Positions 11,386 through 22,162 of a stretch of 30,817 bases of DNA are shown here, piece by piece. Origin of the DNA: Sperchopsis tessellata (taxonomy: Eukaryota > Arthropoda > Insecta > Coleoptera > Hydrophilidae); the NCBI GenBank assembly GCA_033557685.1, contig JAWQRN010000362.1:1-30817 (forward strand), given 5' to 3'. Made by a program: the position numbers and the translations under genes. The number at the start of each line of letters is the position of its first letter. Position 1 is the stretch's first letter. Under the pieces are notes generated by a model that saw only the letters and a list, made by a program, of their open reading frames with translations, was not told where the DNA came from and did not search any database.

Positions 11386-14300
11386 AAATACTTAATTTGA
11401 AACTAGATTATCACATAGAAATTCCACACAATTTTAAGTGTAATTATAATTTAGTATATAAAAAAATTAGGAAGCAGGTCTTAATTGTTTAATAATACAG
11501 AGATTTTAGTAACATCTTACATCACATTGATTAAAATAAAACAGTGACTGTAATGAGTCTCCTGCCAATGCGTAAAATAGACAAAATATTAAATGTCATT
11601 ATCTTACTCCATTTGAGCAAGGTGAAGTCAACTTAAATATCATTAAGGACATTATAAATATGTATATGAAAAACATGTGTACATACAACGTCTGGAAATA
11701 ATATATCCTAGAATTTTAAGTTAATTTTACCATAGGCAAAAGACGGGTGACAGCGACAGTCACTTGCAATTCGATCTTAGCTATGTTGAAACAACCTACC
11801 CAAATTGATAATTCAGAACCGTTATCCAATATGTCAGAATATCAATATTTATCATTTCCTTGATGGCATTTTCTTAACGTCAAATATCTTATGCAGACTT
11901 TTCCCAAAAAAAAGTATATGAAATGTTTTGATACGTGTTGTAAGAATTTAATTTAGTCTGAATGTGTATACTTATATTTTTAATATCAAAGATGTAGGAG
12001 AAAATAAGTCGAAAAATATGATTTTATATTAGAATTTTTGCACCCACAATCTTCAATATTTACTCTAGCACACATCGCATTTTATTAATTTTGGATTTAT
12101 TCATATACAATACTAAGTACAACTGGGCTTCAAATAAAAAAAAATTATTTTACCAAGTTAAAGGCTTGTATATTTTGGAGGGACATACATTATAAACCAA
12201 GCAGAACAATCCTACAAAATGAACTTTTTGACAATTTTTATAGGGTTGAAAAAATAGCTTAATTATAACTGCTAGGTTTTATTTAGACTATATATATCAT
12301 AAAAAAATGTTTACTTGTCTCCCAAGCAATTCAGAAAATGTAAGTAACAATTATTGCAACCTTGGCTTTATCATTAAAAGTTATTGTTCGGTACAAATAA
12401 AAATATGTTAAATGTTTGAGTTATGTTAAACATTTTCTAGCTATCAATATAATTAATTTAAATTGCGTTTCATATGGTAACATTTTAAGCATATTGGAGT
12501 TCAACGTAAATATAATTGGACAGAACTAGAATTGCTGCTAGAGAAAGATTCTTGCAAAATATCTGAATCTGCATAAGTTAGTGGATAAAAAGTATCTCTC
12601 TAAAAATTATATTTTAAAAACATTGAAATTGATACTTAAGCTATACTTTTGTAAATATTTTTAAATTTAAACAATACAATCTGTAGGCATATCTACAATT
12701 GCACTACAATGAAAACAGTATTTTCCAAATATTAAAAGTATTATAACCTATTTATTCATTCCCCTATTCTATAAATTGTAACATAGAATAATAAGAACTT
12801 AATATTTTAAAATAACATATCTATGTTGCTATACAATATTAAATCTTTTTTTCTTACACAATAGATTAACAGAAAACCTTCAAGTTTTGATATCTTCTGT
12901 AGGACCATCTGATAATAACTTTTAGAGGTCCACTCCATCAAATTTGGAGGTATCACTTGTACTACTTGCATATGCTATGAAGAACTCCTTTAAAAATAGT
13001 AGTTCCTTTGTCAAAGTATTAACTTTTTATTTTAAAACGGTTTTTTCATTCCTCAATTGGTTCACCCTTTCCATTGTTTCTTGAGTTTTCATTTTTGATT
13101 TCACTCTGCTGCGTTTTACTGCCTGTAATTTTTTTAGAAATAACAAATATTATAAAATTCAATACTCTACATATTGAGTTCAAACAAACTGGAACTGCAG
13201 CTTTGCTCAGGTGCCTGTTGTATAAGCTGTGTCTTCATTAACGCAGATTTAATGCTACAAGGGTGGTTATTTGGAGTTTATTAGCAATGTACATGGGTTT
13301 TTAGATGGGTAATACTACTATATACACCATGTTATCTGTCCAATATGGGGAATAAAAATATTTATAAAAATATGGTTTTATAATGTTTTCTAAAATCAAT
13401 TAGACGTGTAAATGAAGAGAAACTCTAACATATGTTTCCCAACACATGGATGAAATTTTTGTTGGCTATTTTCTATAGTCACCAATTTGTCAAAACACAT
13501 GAATATATTCTGATTAATTCATGTTTAATGAAGTTAGGTTATTTAATAAATTGCCTGTTGATAAGAGTTTAGATTCACTTATTTAGTAGACTTACATTCG
13601 AACATTTATTTTGTATAACAAGTTTTCCCTAAGCTGGACAAGTTCATGTACCATATACAGATTATATAATTTCCATCCTTAATTTGATACTTCTGGACAA
13701 TTATCAAATTTTTCAATCCTCCAATTTCAAAATTACTAATATATAATATTTTTTCATGAAATTAGATTTTATGTGTACTTCTAGTTGCCGAACTATCACG
13801 ACTTACAACTTGATGTCAACTGATATGTAATCGGTAGCACTTGAGATCAACAGTGTACATGTAGGCAGACTGGTTCTCATTGCCAGAATCTGCATATCAT
13901 GGGAAGTGTAGACATTCCAGTGTGAAGGAAATATGAAATGGAGAAGAAAGTAGCCACAGGGTTTGTAGGTAAGAAAGGAAACGATCATCAGCCAACTGTC
14001 ACATACTGATGTCTTCTAGTTACAAAATCAAAAATGAGTGATTTACTTAAAATTGACAAATATATCAGACATCACTGCAGTTCATACCCAAAAAATCATG
14101 CTACTATATTCTTAGTTATTTGGGTATATGTACAGCACCAAAGAAAATTTGAAGAATTCCAGTGAGTAGACTGGTGGCTTACGTTACGGTCAGTGGCCTA
14201 TTGATTAGTTCTTGGGCCTAAGAGTGCTAGTAAGCACAAACCCTCCCCATTTACACATAGAGATAAGCAAGATTTAGGATATAACAAACTACAGTATGAT

Positions 14301-14535
14301 AAATAAAAATTCTGATTTATTTAAAACAAAATCATTGTTAAATATAGTTTCATACATTTCAAATAACATTTATTTTCATTATAATTTCTTTATATATTTA
14401 TTACACTGCTAGTATTAAAACTTACATCTAGAATTATAACACTACTATTACATGAAACAAATAAATATATAACAAAATATTTACTGAACTTATTATAATT
14501 GAAACATCTCCATCAACCATTTTAATTTTTTTTTA
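11386..14535. repeat. Tandem segmental duplication, unit B
   Basis: Second copy of the roughly 3.1 kb segment. It is colinear with unit A throughout and with unit C over its left half. The exon-to-exon spacing to unit C is 3096 bp. It contains short insertions relative to A (for example near 13685-13795). No complete gene is present; the 61-residue ORF at 13803-13988 has no family features. Confidence 0.85.
12880..13122 (-). pseudogene. Decayed copy B of the C/EBP-gamma-like terminal exon, acceptor intact
   Basis: Exactly the same length (243 bp) as the intact exon, without visible indels. The acceptor TTACAG is kept. The frame reads the basic region (AVKRSRVKSKMKTQETMERV) and the start of the zipper, then stops at TAA (GAA to TAA) after 31 codons. 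A second stop replaces the Gln of the VDLQKLL block. If spliced to exon 1 it would give a bZIP protein with a complete basic region and only about one zipper heptad. Most likely a dead exon. Confidence 0.88.
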
Positions 14536-16235
14536 GAAAATACTTAATTTGAAACTAGATTATCACATAGCAATCGCTTAATCCAGCCAATTTTAAGTAT
14601 AATAATTATAATTTAGTATACAAAAAAGTTTGGCAAAATTTGGATATAGCATCAAATCTGAAATTTAGGAAACAGGTCTTAATTGTTTAATAATACAAAG
14701 ATTTGAGTAACATCTTACATCACATTGATTAGAATAAAAGTGTCAGTGACTGTCTCCTGCCAATGCATAAAATAGACAAAAAATGTATATTAAATGTCTT
14801 TAATTTACTCTATTCGAACAAGGTATAATCACTTAAATATCATTAAGGACTTATAAATATGTATATCAAAACATGTTTACATAAATATATCCGAAAATAA
14901 TATACCCAAGACAAAAGACGTGGGACAGTGATAGTCACTTGCAATCCGAGCAGTGTTGCAAGAAGCTACCCAAATCGATAATTCAGAACCATTATTCAAG
15001 ACGTCAGAATACCAACATTAATCTTTTCCTGGATGGAATTTTCTTAACGTCAAATATCTTATGTAGACTTTTCCCAAAAAAAAGTTTATGTTTTGGTACG
15101 TGTTGTAGGAATTTAATTTAGTCTGAATGTGTATACGTATATTTTTAATATCGAAGATGTAGGAGAAAATAAGTCAAAACATATGATTTTATATTAGAAT
15201 TTTGGCACCCACAATCTTCAATATTTACTCTAGCACACATCACAATTTTATTAATTTTGGATTTGTTCATATGCAATATTAAGTACAATTGAGGTTCAAA
15301 CAAAAAAGTTAATTTAACCAGGTTAAAAGCTTATGTATTTTGGAGTGGCACACAAACCAAGCAAAAAAATCCTACAAGATGAACTTTTTGTCAGTTTTTA
15401 TAGGGGTAAAACAATAGCTTTGTTATAATTGCTAAGTTATATTTGGACTACAAATCTCATAAAAAATGTATACTTGTCTCCTCAAGCACTTTAGAAAGAG
15501 CAAGTTTCATATAATGCAACCTTGGTGTTATCACAAAAAGTAATTGTACCTTCAAGTAAAAATTTTAACGTATTTTTTGTTAAACATTTTCTTGTTATCA
15601 ACTCAATTAATTTAAATTGCGTTTCATATGTTTACATTTTACGCATATTTGGAGTTTGAAGTAAAGGTAATTGGACAGAACTAGAATTGATGCTAGAGAA
15701 AAATTCTTACCAAATTTTTGAATCTGTGTTGGTTAGTGAATAAAAAAGATCTTTTCTAAAAATTATATTTTAAAAACACTGATTTTGATACTAAGGCTAT
15801 ACTTTTGAAACAATATTTTTCGAATATTAATACTATTATAACCTATTTATCTTCTTCCCTATTCTATAATTCGTAACATAGATATTTCACAAACTCAATA
15901 TTAAAAAACTACATATCTAAGTAGCTATACAATATTAAAACTATTTTTCTTACATAATAGATCATCAGAAACCCTTCAAGTTTTGCTTTCTTCCGTGGGA
16001 TCATCAGATAATAACTTTTGGAGGTCCACTCCTTCAAATTTGGAGGTATCACTCGTACTACCTGCATGTGCTAAGAATAGCTCCTTTAAAAATCCTAGTT
16101 CCTTTGTCAAAGTATTAACTTTTTCTTCTAAAACAGTATTTTCATTCCTCAATTGATTCACCCTTTCCATTGTTTCTTGAGTCTTCATTTTGGATTTCAC
16201 TCTGCTGCGTTTTACTGCCTGTAATTTAAGAAAAC
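14536..16235. repeat. Tandem segmental duplication, unit C (left half only)
   Basis: Third copy. It matches units A and B from the AATACTTAATTTG landmark through the bZIP exon, then similarity fades within about 20 bases upstream of the exon (right of 16235). The counterpart of 10060-11385 and 13125-14535 is missing, so this copy was cut by a deletion or replaced on that side. It holds the only intact version of the exon. Confidence 0.8.
15976..16218 (-). CDS. Irbp18: C/EBP-gamma-like gene, terminal coding exon 2
   Basis: Starts after acceptor TTACAG (16224-16219) with Ala32 and ends with TGA at 15976. It carries the second half of the basic region, the whole leucine zipper and a 28-residue tail (GSTSDTSKFEGVDLQKLLSD...). 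Confidence 0.9.
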   Translation of the reverse strand, partial: AVKRSRVKSKMKTQETMERVNQLRNENTVLEEKVNTLTKELGFLKELFLAHAGSTSDTSKFEGVDLQKLLSDDPTEESKT

Positions 16236-19200
16236 AATTATTGTTTTAACAAAAACTTCAAAAGGTTCAATTCATTAAACTAACAAACATTTATTATTTA
16301 TGAAGGATAAAAAAAATTCATATTAAATTATTATGTATAAGTTATAGAAACATCACACTGTTGACCAGATGGATACAAAACATGTTAAAAACTCTTAGCT
16401 CGATGGCACTGATGAAATCATTTGAAGACGCTTATCCTCATAAATTAGGCTAAGCAAGGTAACAAGATCCTATGATGATCGGAGAAATCGAATAAAATTA
16501 GATAAAATAGAGAACACCAACAGAGAGACAAAGAAACTAGAGGGATGTCAGGGAAAAGAAAAACCAGAGAACTAGGTGCTTTATTGGTCATAGAACGTGC
16601 ATGTGGTAAGATGACAAGCAGAATAGTAGCTGACTCACTAAAGCAAATCGTTCTGTTCAGTAATATAAACCAAAACAGGTAACTGGTTGTTGTCAACTGA
16701 CAGTACGCAAACAATTTTAGAGTGTTAGGGCTCGCTATAAAAAAATCCCAGTTTCATTTAAACTATGCTTGAGAGCGTTGACATAATTTCATTTAATTAT
16801 CTGATATGTAATCATGTTTGTGTAACGATAGTGAGGTGGTACATAAATCTTATCGTGGAAACACATCTAATCTAAGTGGTCTAATGTAGTATTTTTAGGT
16901 GGATTTAGGACTTAAGTTCTCAAAATTTAAATTCTTGTTTAGCATTCTATACCAACTTAAAAGTTCATGAAAATTATTACTAAAATGTGTATCTTTGTTT
17001 ATTAGAAGGTTAATTTTCCTAACTTTTATATTGAACAAATTACTCAACAACCTACAAACCTTGATTTTGTAGCCTTGGGGTTAAAAACGTGTTATGGCTT
17101 TACACATGTACATTACCCTCTTCTCGATTAGTGTTTAACGTAAAACCAGATAATGATCTATATGTACCTTACCATGACACATACCTAATGCTTCTCGATA
17201 TAGAGAGATTATATCATATCTTTTGACAAGGTATGGTTGTACAAAAGCGATTTTAATCTAGATTTACATAAAACTCATTTAAAAATAAACCTGATTTAAA
17301 AGTAAATCGGTTGTACGAATAAAGTAAAAACTAGATTTACGTGTGCTTAGCTTACATATATTGTGCTTGTGAGCTATACACAAAACGGAGAAATGTCAAA
17401 TAAACCATTGCAACTACATCGCATGTTTTTTGTTTACAGAAGTTTTTCACAAGTGCATGTTTAAAAATGGAGGATAAAAAGTAAACTATACCGAAAGGGG
17501 GAAGGAACATCTATTGGAAATAGTAGAACGGTATTTATTATAATTTAATTTTATTTATATTTGTAAAATATAATCCACAGTTTAGTATAATCATCATCAT
17601 TTATGTGAAATGTTTTAACTGAGAGCTACTTAAAAAGGAAATGTCATAATTGATCTAATTGCTTTTACACTTACAGTCACCAGCGATCTCGTTAACTCAG
17701 TGAGTAAGTACTAGGCCACTAAGCGTGGGGTCTCGGGTTCGAGAAGCAGAGGTGGCCGGCTTTTTGTAATTAGGGAAAAATCTTTGTGGTATTCGCTTCT
17801 GGGAGGGACTGTGGGTCCCATGTATTGTAGGTAAATGAAGACCACGTCACATTAAAGAACCCAATTCCAGGAAAACTGGATGCTGCAAAAATTCCAGGTA
17901 TGGAAGCCTAATCCCTGGCGTCAGTGATTGGCTATAGCAGCGGAAATTGGCCGATGTTAAATAATCGACACTTGTAGTCTGCATTAGTAGGTGCTCAGTT
18001 GAACATTAGGCATATATAACTAGATATTGCCCTTTAAGCAAGAAATGTATATAACAATATCAATAATTGACTACAGGTATTCAAAAGTACTCGAAAATAA
18101 AAGAACTGATGCTGTTACATCGAATATAAAGATTGATACGTGGAATGAAGTTGCCACAGAATACAACTTCATTACCAAAAGTGGTGTCAGAACAGGCATC
18201 CAATTAAAAAGCCTCTACAAAAATTTAAAAACAATGAGACAAAGAGGTAGCACAACAGAATATAAGTATCCTGTACCATTACTAATTTTAAATATCACTA
18301 ACTTAACGTTGAGACTGGGAAGTTTATTAGCACTGTAGTTAAGTCAGAGTACAATAACTTCATAAAAATAAAGAACCTTAATTATGTTGAACAAATCGGA
18401 GGCCCCCATACTAGGCACTTTTGTGGATGAAATGAGACCACTTAATATACATGATACAGATGCAGTTTATCACAGTAAGTCAGCATTTCAAATTTTGTAC
18501 GCAGTCCACAAGTAAAAATTAAAACTTAAATATAAACTTTATTATAGTATAATACAGTAAACTGATATTTATAATATATTCATAAATTATTACAATTGAT
18601 AAATTTAGATAAATTATCAACAAAGTCAGTTTTTAATGGTATACAATAAGTTTTGACATTTTGTACCAATTATATAAATTGTGCTTTTATATTGCAGAGG
18701 ATCTGCCTCCATTAGAAAATTGTACCACAATAGATTGTGGATAGCAGCTTTGTGACATCTATATCAGTTGTTGAGACGACAATCTACCAGGTAGAAACTG
18801 CATCGAGACCGATTACATCAAGACGAGCGACATCCACATCAAATGTACGACTTCACCTAAAAAAAACAGATGAAAAGAATTAATGAAACCGAACAATTAA
18901 GAGGTATGTTTTATAGAAAAAAATCTCTCTTCTCGAAATGCAGATGAAGACGGAGAAATTTAGACTGTTTTCTTTGAGAAAGAAGCATATACTCGATATG
19001 AAATTAAAGAAAAAAAATCTTTAAGGAAATTTATAATAATATTATTATTGTTTAAAATAAATTACCTTGCAAAAATTGTGTTTACCAGCAATTGGATCAT
19101 TCCGTCTGCAGGTATAATTATTTCTTCATCTACAATAGATTCTTCTTTTTTCAAATCTAGCGCAATGTTATGTAGAACAAAACAAGCCACTACTGTTGCT

Positions 19201-21438
19201 ATGACTCTGTCCAATGAAATCCTCATCCCAGTAGCTAAACAAGGAAATCTCCGTTTTATAATGCCAAAACATGGTTCGATTGAATTTCTTGTTGGCTTAT
19301 GTGCATCATTGTATGCGACTTGACTTGCATTTGCTGGTGCCAAAAAAGGTGTAAGAAGATATGTGCAACAGACATAGCCATTATCCCTTAATAAATATTG
19401 CCTTCCAAAATTTCCATTTTGAAATTAAATATAGTACTATCATGTGCACCTCGCCAATGGGCCGCAATATTTTGTACTTTTGTGTTTCCATCACAAACTG
19501 CCTGAACATTTAAAGAGAAAAAATTTCTTCGACTTCTGAATCGTTCAGCTTTCACTCCCCCAAGTGATTGTATTTTTATATGAGTACAATCTTTGGCCCC
19601 AGTAACACCAGCTATTTGATAAGAACTGAGTTTACCTTCATACATTCATCTGGATTTGCTTGCATATTTATAAAATGCACATGGAACAAAGCAAGTTCAT
19701 GTGTGACGTCTGCCAATTAAATCCAATAGGTATATTAAACTCTCCTTTGAAAAACAAAATCTTATTTTAAAAGCTTTGAAACGGGTCTTACCTATCCCTA
19801 AAGATTTTAGACCTACGTACAAGGAGATGATATATCAGACATCTGAAATGTAACTTAGTTATAGACAAGATAATGTACTAAGTAATTGTTAATAATTGTA
19901 ACTTACCTTCGATACAGTATATGTGAGGTTAGGAACACAAACCGAAAGACAAGCACATAAAAAAAATCTAAAGAACTATTTATGATATATAAAATTACTG
20001 ACAAATAAAAAATATATAACATAAAATACAGATCAATTTGGTTAATGATAGACCGATACGATAGAAATGTCAATTTAAATCACCAATTATGTCGATTTAC
20101 TTTAAATTTGATTTACACGACTGTAAACTCGATTTACATTTTCTAGCAACTCACTAATTTAAACATATAAACTAGGTTTACATTTATAAATCGCCTTCGT
20201 ACAACCAGACCTAAGAGAATCGTACTTTTAATGTAATAAGAAAAATTATCAAAAAAATTACTATTATTTTATATAAAGTCACGCAATAAAATTGCATGAT
20301 AGATTAAACTTATTATTTGTTCTGTTAATAGTCTGAAAAGATAAATCGTTGAGTATAGAATACTGTTGAGGAATTTTGTTAAATTAGTTACTAGTAGATA
20401 AATTACAAATTCTACAAGCTGGTAAAACTATATTAAGGCTTCTACTATATACTAGTACTCATTAATGATGAGCAGATTGTATTAATTTTGGTTAGATAAG
20501 AAAATAATTAAAAATAAATAACTTTTATTTAATTTAGATAAAATAATTGAGAAAAAACAGAACATGCTTGTGGGTTTTTCACTATGAGTATTTCAAACTT
20601 TAATAGATAAATGACTGTAAAAGTATATGACATATATATAAATATTTTGAACACAGATTAAGAAATGTTTTACTTCTACCTCGGCAATGTATTTTACACG
20701 CAAAGTAATAATAGATTAAATTTTGTTAAATACACATACCTGTGCCACAGTATTCTCATTCCATCTTTAATGTAAGTATTTACGGATAACACGATTCATA
20801 TCATAAAAATACCATCTTATAATAAAATACTAAATTGTTAGACGCAATTTAAATATTAATACATTAGCTCTCACATTCTGCATATGTCTAAAATCAAAAG
20901 GTCGGAATAAAGTATAAAACATCATAGTGTTTGAATGTACGTGTATTCAGATGAACTGACGAATTCCATAAATCCTGCATACCTTTTGTAATATCTTTTA
21001 CAATTAAAATAACAATAGATACAATTCTATTAAATACATGTAGCACACACAGTTGTGTTTAAAACTGTTAAATAAAACTTACTACTATTATAATTTTTGT
21101 AGTACTTTTTCTATTAACTTACTTTCAAGTGGCGAGACCAAATTTTCAAAAATATTGATCAAATGACAAATATAAAACATTATTTGTGTTATGTTTACTA
21201 TAAAAGGTTACTGTTTTATTATGAAATTTTACCAAACTTCAATATAATGGGTGATAAACATACTTAATTATACAAAGAACGATTCAAAAAAAATTTTCAT
21301 TATATTGTTAGGCTTCAGGTAATCACTAAGACCATATAAACTTACCAAATTATTTCTGTCTCGCTTTTTTCTATATTCATCAGAATCTTCACCAGACTCT
21401 GGCCCATCCTTTAGGAGTCGAGCCCTTTTGGGTGGCAT
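15976..21438 (-). CDS. Irbp18: C/EBP-gamma-like bZIP transcription factor (two coding exons)
   Basis: Join 21438..21346 with 16218..15976; 111 residues, close to the size I recall for Drosophila Irbp18 and shorter than vertebrate CEBPG. Exon 1 gives MPPKRARLLKDG, an acidic stretch (ESGEDSDE) and YRKKRDRNNL. Exon 2 continues AVKRSRVKSK. The junction restores the bZIP signature N-x-A-V-K-x-S-R with Asn30 and Arg37, seven apart as in all bZIPs. The zipper has leucines at 54, 61, 68 and 75, followed by LFLAHAG. C/EBP-gamma proteins lack an activation domain and act as heterodimer partners in the nucleus (in flies with ATF4/Crc or Xrp1, in stress responses). The 5.1 kb intron holds a Harbinger element and a SINE. 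A weak poly(A) candidate (AATAAA on minus) lies at 15252-15247. Two dead copies of exon 2 lie downstream. The symbol is by family resemblance, not verified orthology. Confidence 0.88.
16236..17229. other. Intron sequence of the bZIP gene, no recognised element
   Basis: Between exon 2 and the Harbinger element. The 89-residue ORF at 16445-16714 (minus) is hydrophobic without known motifs and is probably chance. No terminal repeats noticed. Confidence 0.5.
17230..17253 (+). repeat. Harbinger left terminal inverted repeat
   Basis: GGTATGGTTGTACAAAAGCG then ATTT; pairs with 20188-20211. The core GGTTGTACGAA recurs internally at 17309-17319. Confidence 0.85.
17467..18338 (+). pseudogene. Harbinger Myb/SANT-like DNA-binding protein, broken, SINE in intron
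   Basis: Exon 1 starts MEDKK at 17467; after a one-base frame change it reads NYTERGKEHLLEIVER and ends at 17530. The intron is 17531-18076 (GT...CTACAG). Exon 2 starts at 18077 and completes the codon as R-Y-SKVLENKRTDAV, then WNEVATEYN and QLKSLYKNLKTMR. This is the helix pattern of the Myb/SANT-like domain that Harbinger elements encode beside the transposase, which helps it enter the nucleus and bind the ends. Further coding traces follow at about 18420-18478 (VDEMRPLNIHDTDAVYHS, then a donor) and 18699 onward (EDLPPLENCTTID). The ORF starting at 18027 is an artefact of reading through the intron end. Confidence 0.82.
17679..17967 (+). mobile_element. tRNA-derived SINE, near full length
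   Basis: The tRNA-like head has a box A-like stretch near 17691-17710 and a box B GGTTCGA at 17736-17742. The body is shared with the copy at 25312-25591: GGGAAAA, GAAGACCACGT, TTAAAGAACCCAATTC, GGCGTC(A/G)GTGAT, ATAGCAGCGGAAAT. Flanking ACACTTACAGTC (17667-17678) and ACACTTGTAGTC (17968-17979) agree at 10 of 12 positions and look like the target duplication. It is nested in the intron of the Harbinger Myb gene, so it inserted after that element. Confidence 0.85.
19062..19716 (-). pseudogene. Harbinger (HARBI1-like) DDE transposase, frameshifted
   Basis: The central block IAGVTGAKDCTHIKIQS carries the first catalytic Asp. FFSLNVQAVCD and HWRGAHDSTIF follow. A frame change occurs near 19395-19405, then LLRDNGYVCCTYLLTPF supplies the second Asp (the usual form is GDSGY, here RDNGY). 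RNSIEPCFGIIKRRFPCL supplies the Glu, and VIATVVACFVLHNIA is the typical C-terminal helix. Another frame change near 19640 separates the upstream FINMQANPDE. All three acidic residues are visible but the reading frame is broken, and the N-terminus is not recognisable. Confidence 0.85.
20188..20211 (-). repeat. Harbinger right terminal inverted repeat
   Basis: Read on the minus strand it begins GGTCTGGTTGTACGAAGGCG then ATTT, matching the left end at 21 of 24 positions. Confidence 0.85.
20215..21340. other. Intron sequence of the bZIP gene, nothing recognised
   Basis: AT-rich, with no ORF over 60 codons and no terminal repeats noticed. Confidence 0.5.
21346..21438 (-). CDS. Irbp18: C/EBP-gamma-like gene, coding exon 1
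   Basis: 31 codons from ATG at 21438 to Leu31, ending at donor GTAAG (21345-21341). It encodes the acidic linker and the first half of the basic region. The codon frame is closed exactly at the exon end (phase 0), matching the phase of exon 2. Confidence 0.87.
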
Positions 21439-22084
21439 GTTCTAAAAAATCAAAACATTAAATTAGGTTTTGAGGGAACCTTGTAACCTAAATTCTTACA
21501 TTGTACGCGACTGTCATTGTGAAGTAATTTGTGTAATGTTATTTTTAACACTTAAGTTTGCAAAACAAAATGTTACCTTATGTTGATCGAATTGCAAATT
21601 TATAATATCTTGTGCAATACATAAATTGACTGTCAAACGTGCTTCAATGCTGCTGTCAAAAGATTTGACATTTCTCGTATGCATTTGAATTACATCGAAA
21701 TATTTAATTTCGAATTATATGAAAAGATGTTTTTATTGTTTTATGAATATCTGCTTATTGTAAACGCTCAGTAATATTTGTCTGTACAATTTAAAATATA
21801 TGCAATATAAGAAGGAATACAGAATAATCTTATACTTTACGTAAAATGCATTTTAAAATTAAAATATATTTAAAACAAAAATCGATGTAGGTATTTGAAC
21901 TATACAAGTCTTCTTTTTTTACGTACACTGTGACGTTGTTTGACGTGTGAAAAATATGTTTGTAAATATTTTAAATAAAAGAGATAAAAAATATAGCTGA
22001 TAATTATGTTTCTGATAAGAGGAATATATATCTTTGCTACTGTGTACTATGTTTTAGTACCGACGAGTTACCTGATAAAGTAAG
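21439..22084. promoter_or_regulatory. Shared 5' region between divergent bZIP gene and Gale
   Basis: The two start codons (21438 on minus, 22163 on plus) face away from each other, and about 0.6 kb including both leaders separates the transcripts. Two TGACGT half-CRE sites at 21931-21936 and 21941-21946 are spaced exactly 10 bp, one helical turn. TATA-like runs occur but none is decisive. Transcription starts cannot be placed from sequence alone. Confidence 0.55.
22000..22084 (+). other. Gale: Probable non-coding first exon of Gale (5' end uncertain)
   Basis: A strong donor AAG|GTGAGT lies at 22084/22085. A 56-nt intron ends in TTACATTTAG at 22140, and the coding exon follows. The apparent upstream coding in 22085-22140 is just intron read-through. 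The 5' boundary is a guess. Confidence 0.5.
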
Positions 22085-22162
22085 GTGAGTTTGAAGTGGA
22101 TCCTACAGAATCTGAAATTAATTTCTTCTATTACATTTAGGTGGTGGTTGTCTGATGAAAAA

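Larger units (their letters stand above)
17230..20211. mobile_element. Harbinger-type DNA transposon, near complete but inactive (2.98 kb)
   Basis: The left end GGTATGGTTGTACAAAAGCG (17230-17249, then ATTT) is matched by the inverted right end at 20188-20211, with three mismatches over 24 bp. The flanking trinucleotides are CAA (17227-17229) and TAA (20212-20214), fitting the 3-bp target duplication of Harbinger with one change. The element carries the two expected genes: a Myb/SANT-like gene on plus (17467-18338 and beyond) and a DDE transposase on minus (19062-19716). Both are broken. A SINE sits in the Myb gene's intron. The whole element lies in the large intron of the bZIP gene. Confidence 0.88.

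Noticed and set aside
8505..16235. CRISPR-like or satellite array
   Set aside because: The units are about 3 kb, diverged and contain a eukaryotic exon; this is segmental duplication.
16445..16714. 89-residue hydrophobic ORF, minus strand
   Set aside because: Lies in the bZIP intron, with no recognisable motif, splice link or signal peptide pattern; treated as chance.
17679..17760. A genuine tRNA gene
   Set aside because: Box B is present, but the acceptor stem does not pair convincingly and the same head occurs in the SINE at 25312-25591; it is the SINE head.
18027..18076. N-terminal extension of the Myb-like ORF (MPFKQEMYITISIIDYR)
   Set aside because: These bases are the end of an intron; the CTACAG acceptor at 18071-18076 and the match of exon 1 to exon 2 explain the frame better.
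22085..22140. Upstream coding extension of Gale
   Set aside because: It has no ATG and is bounded by AAG|GTGAGT and TTTAG; it is a 56-nt intron. The conserved protein starts near MPEKGCILVTGG.
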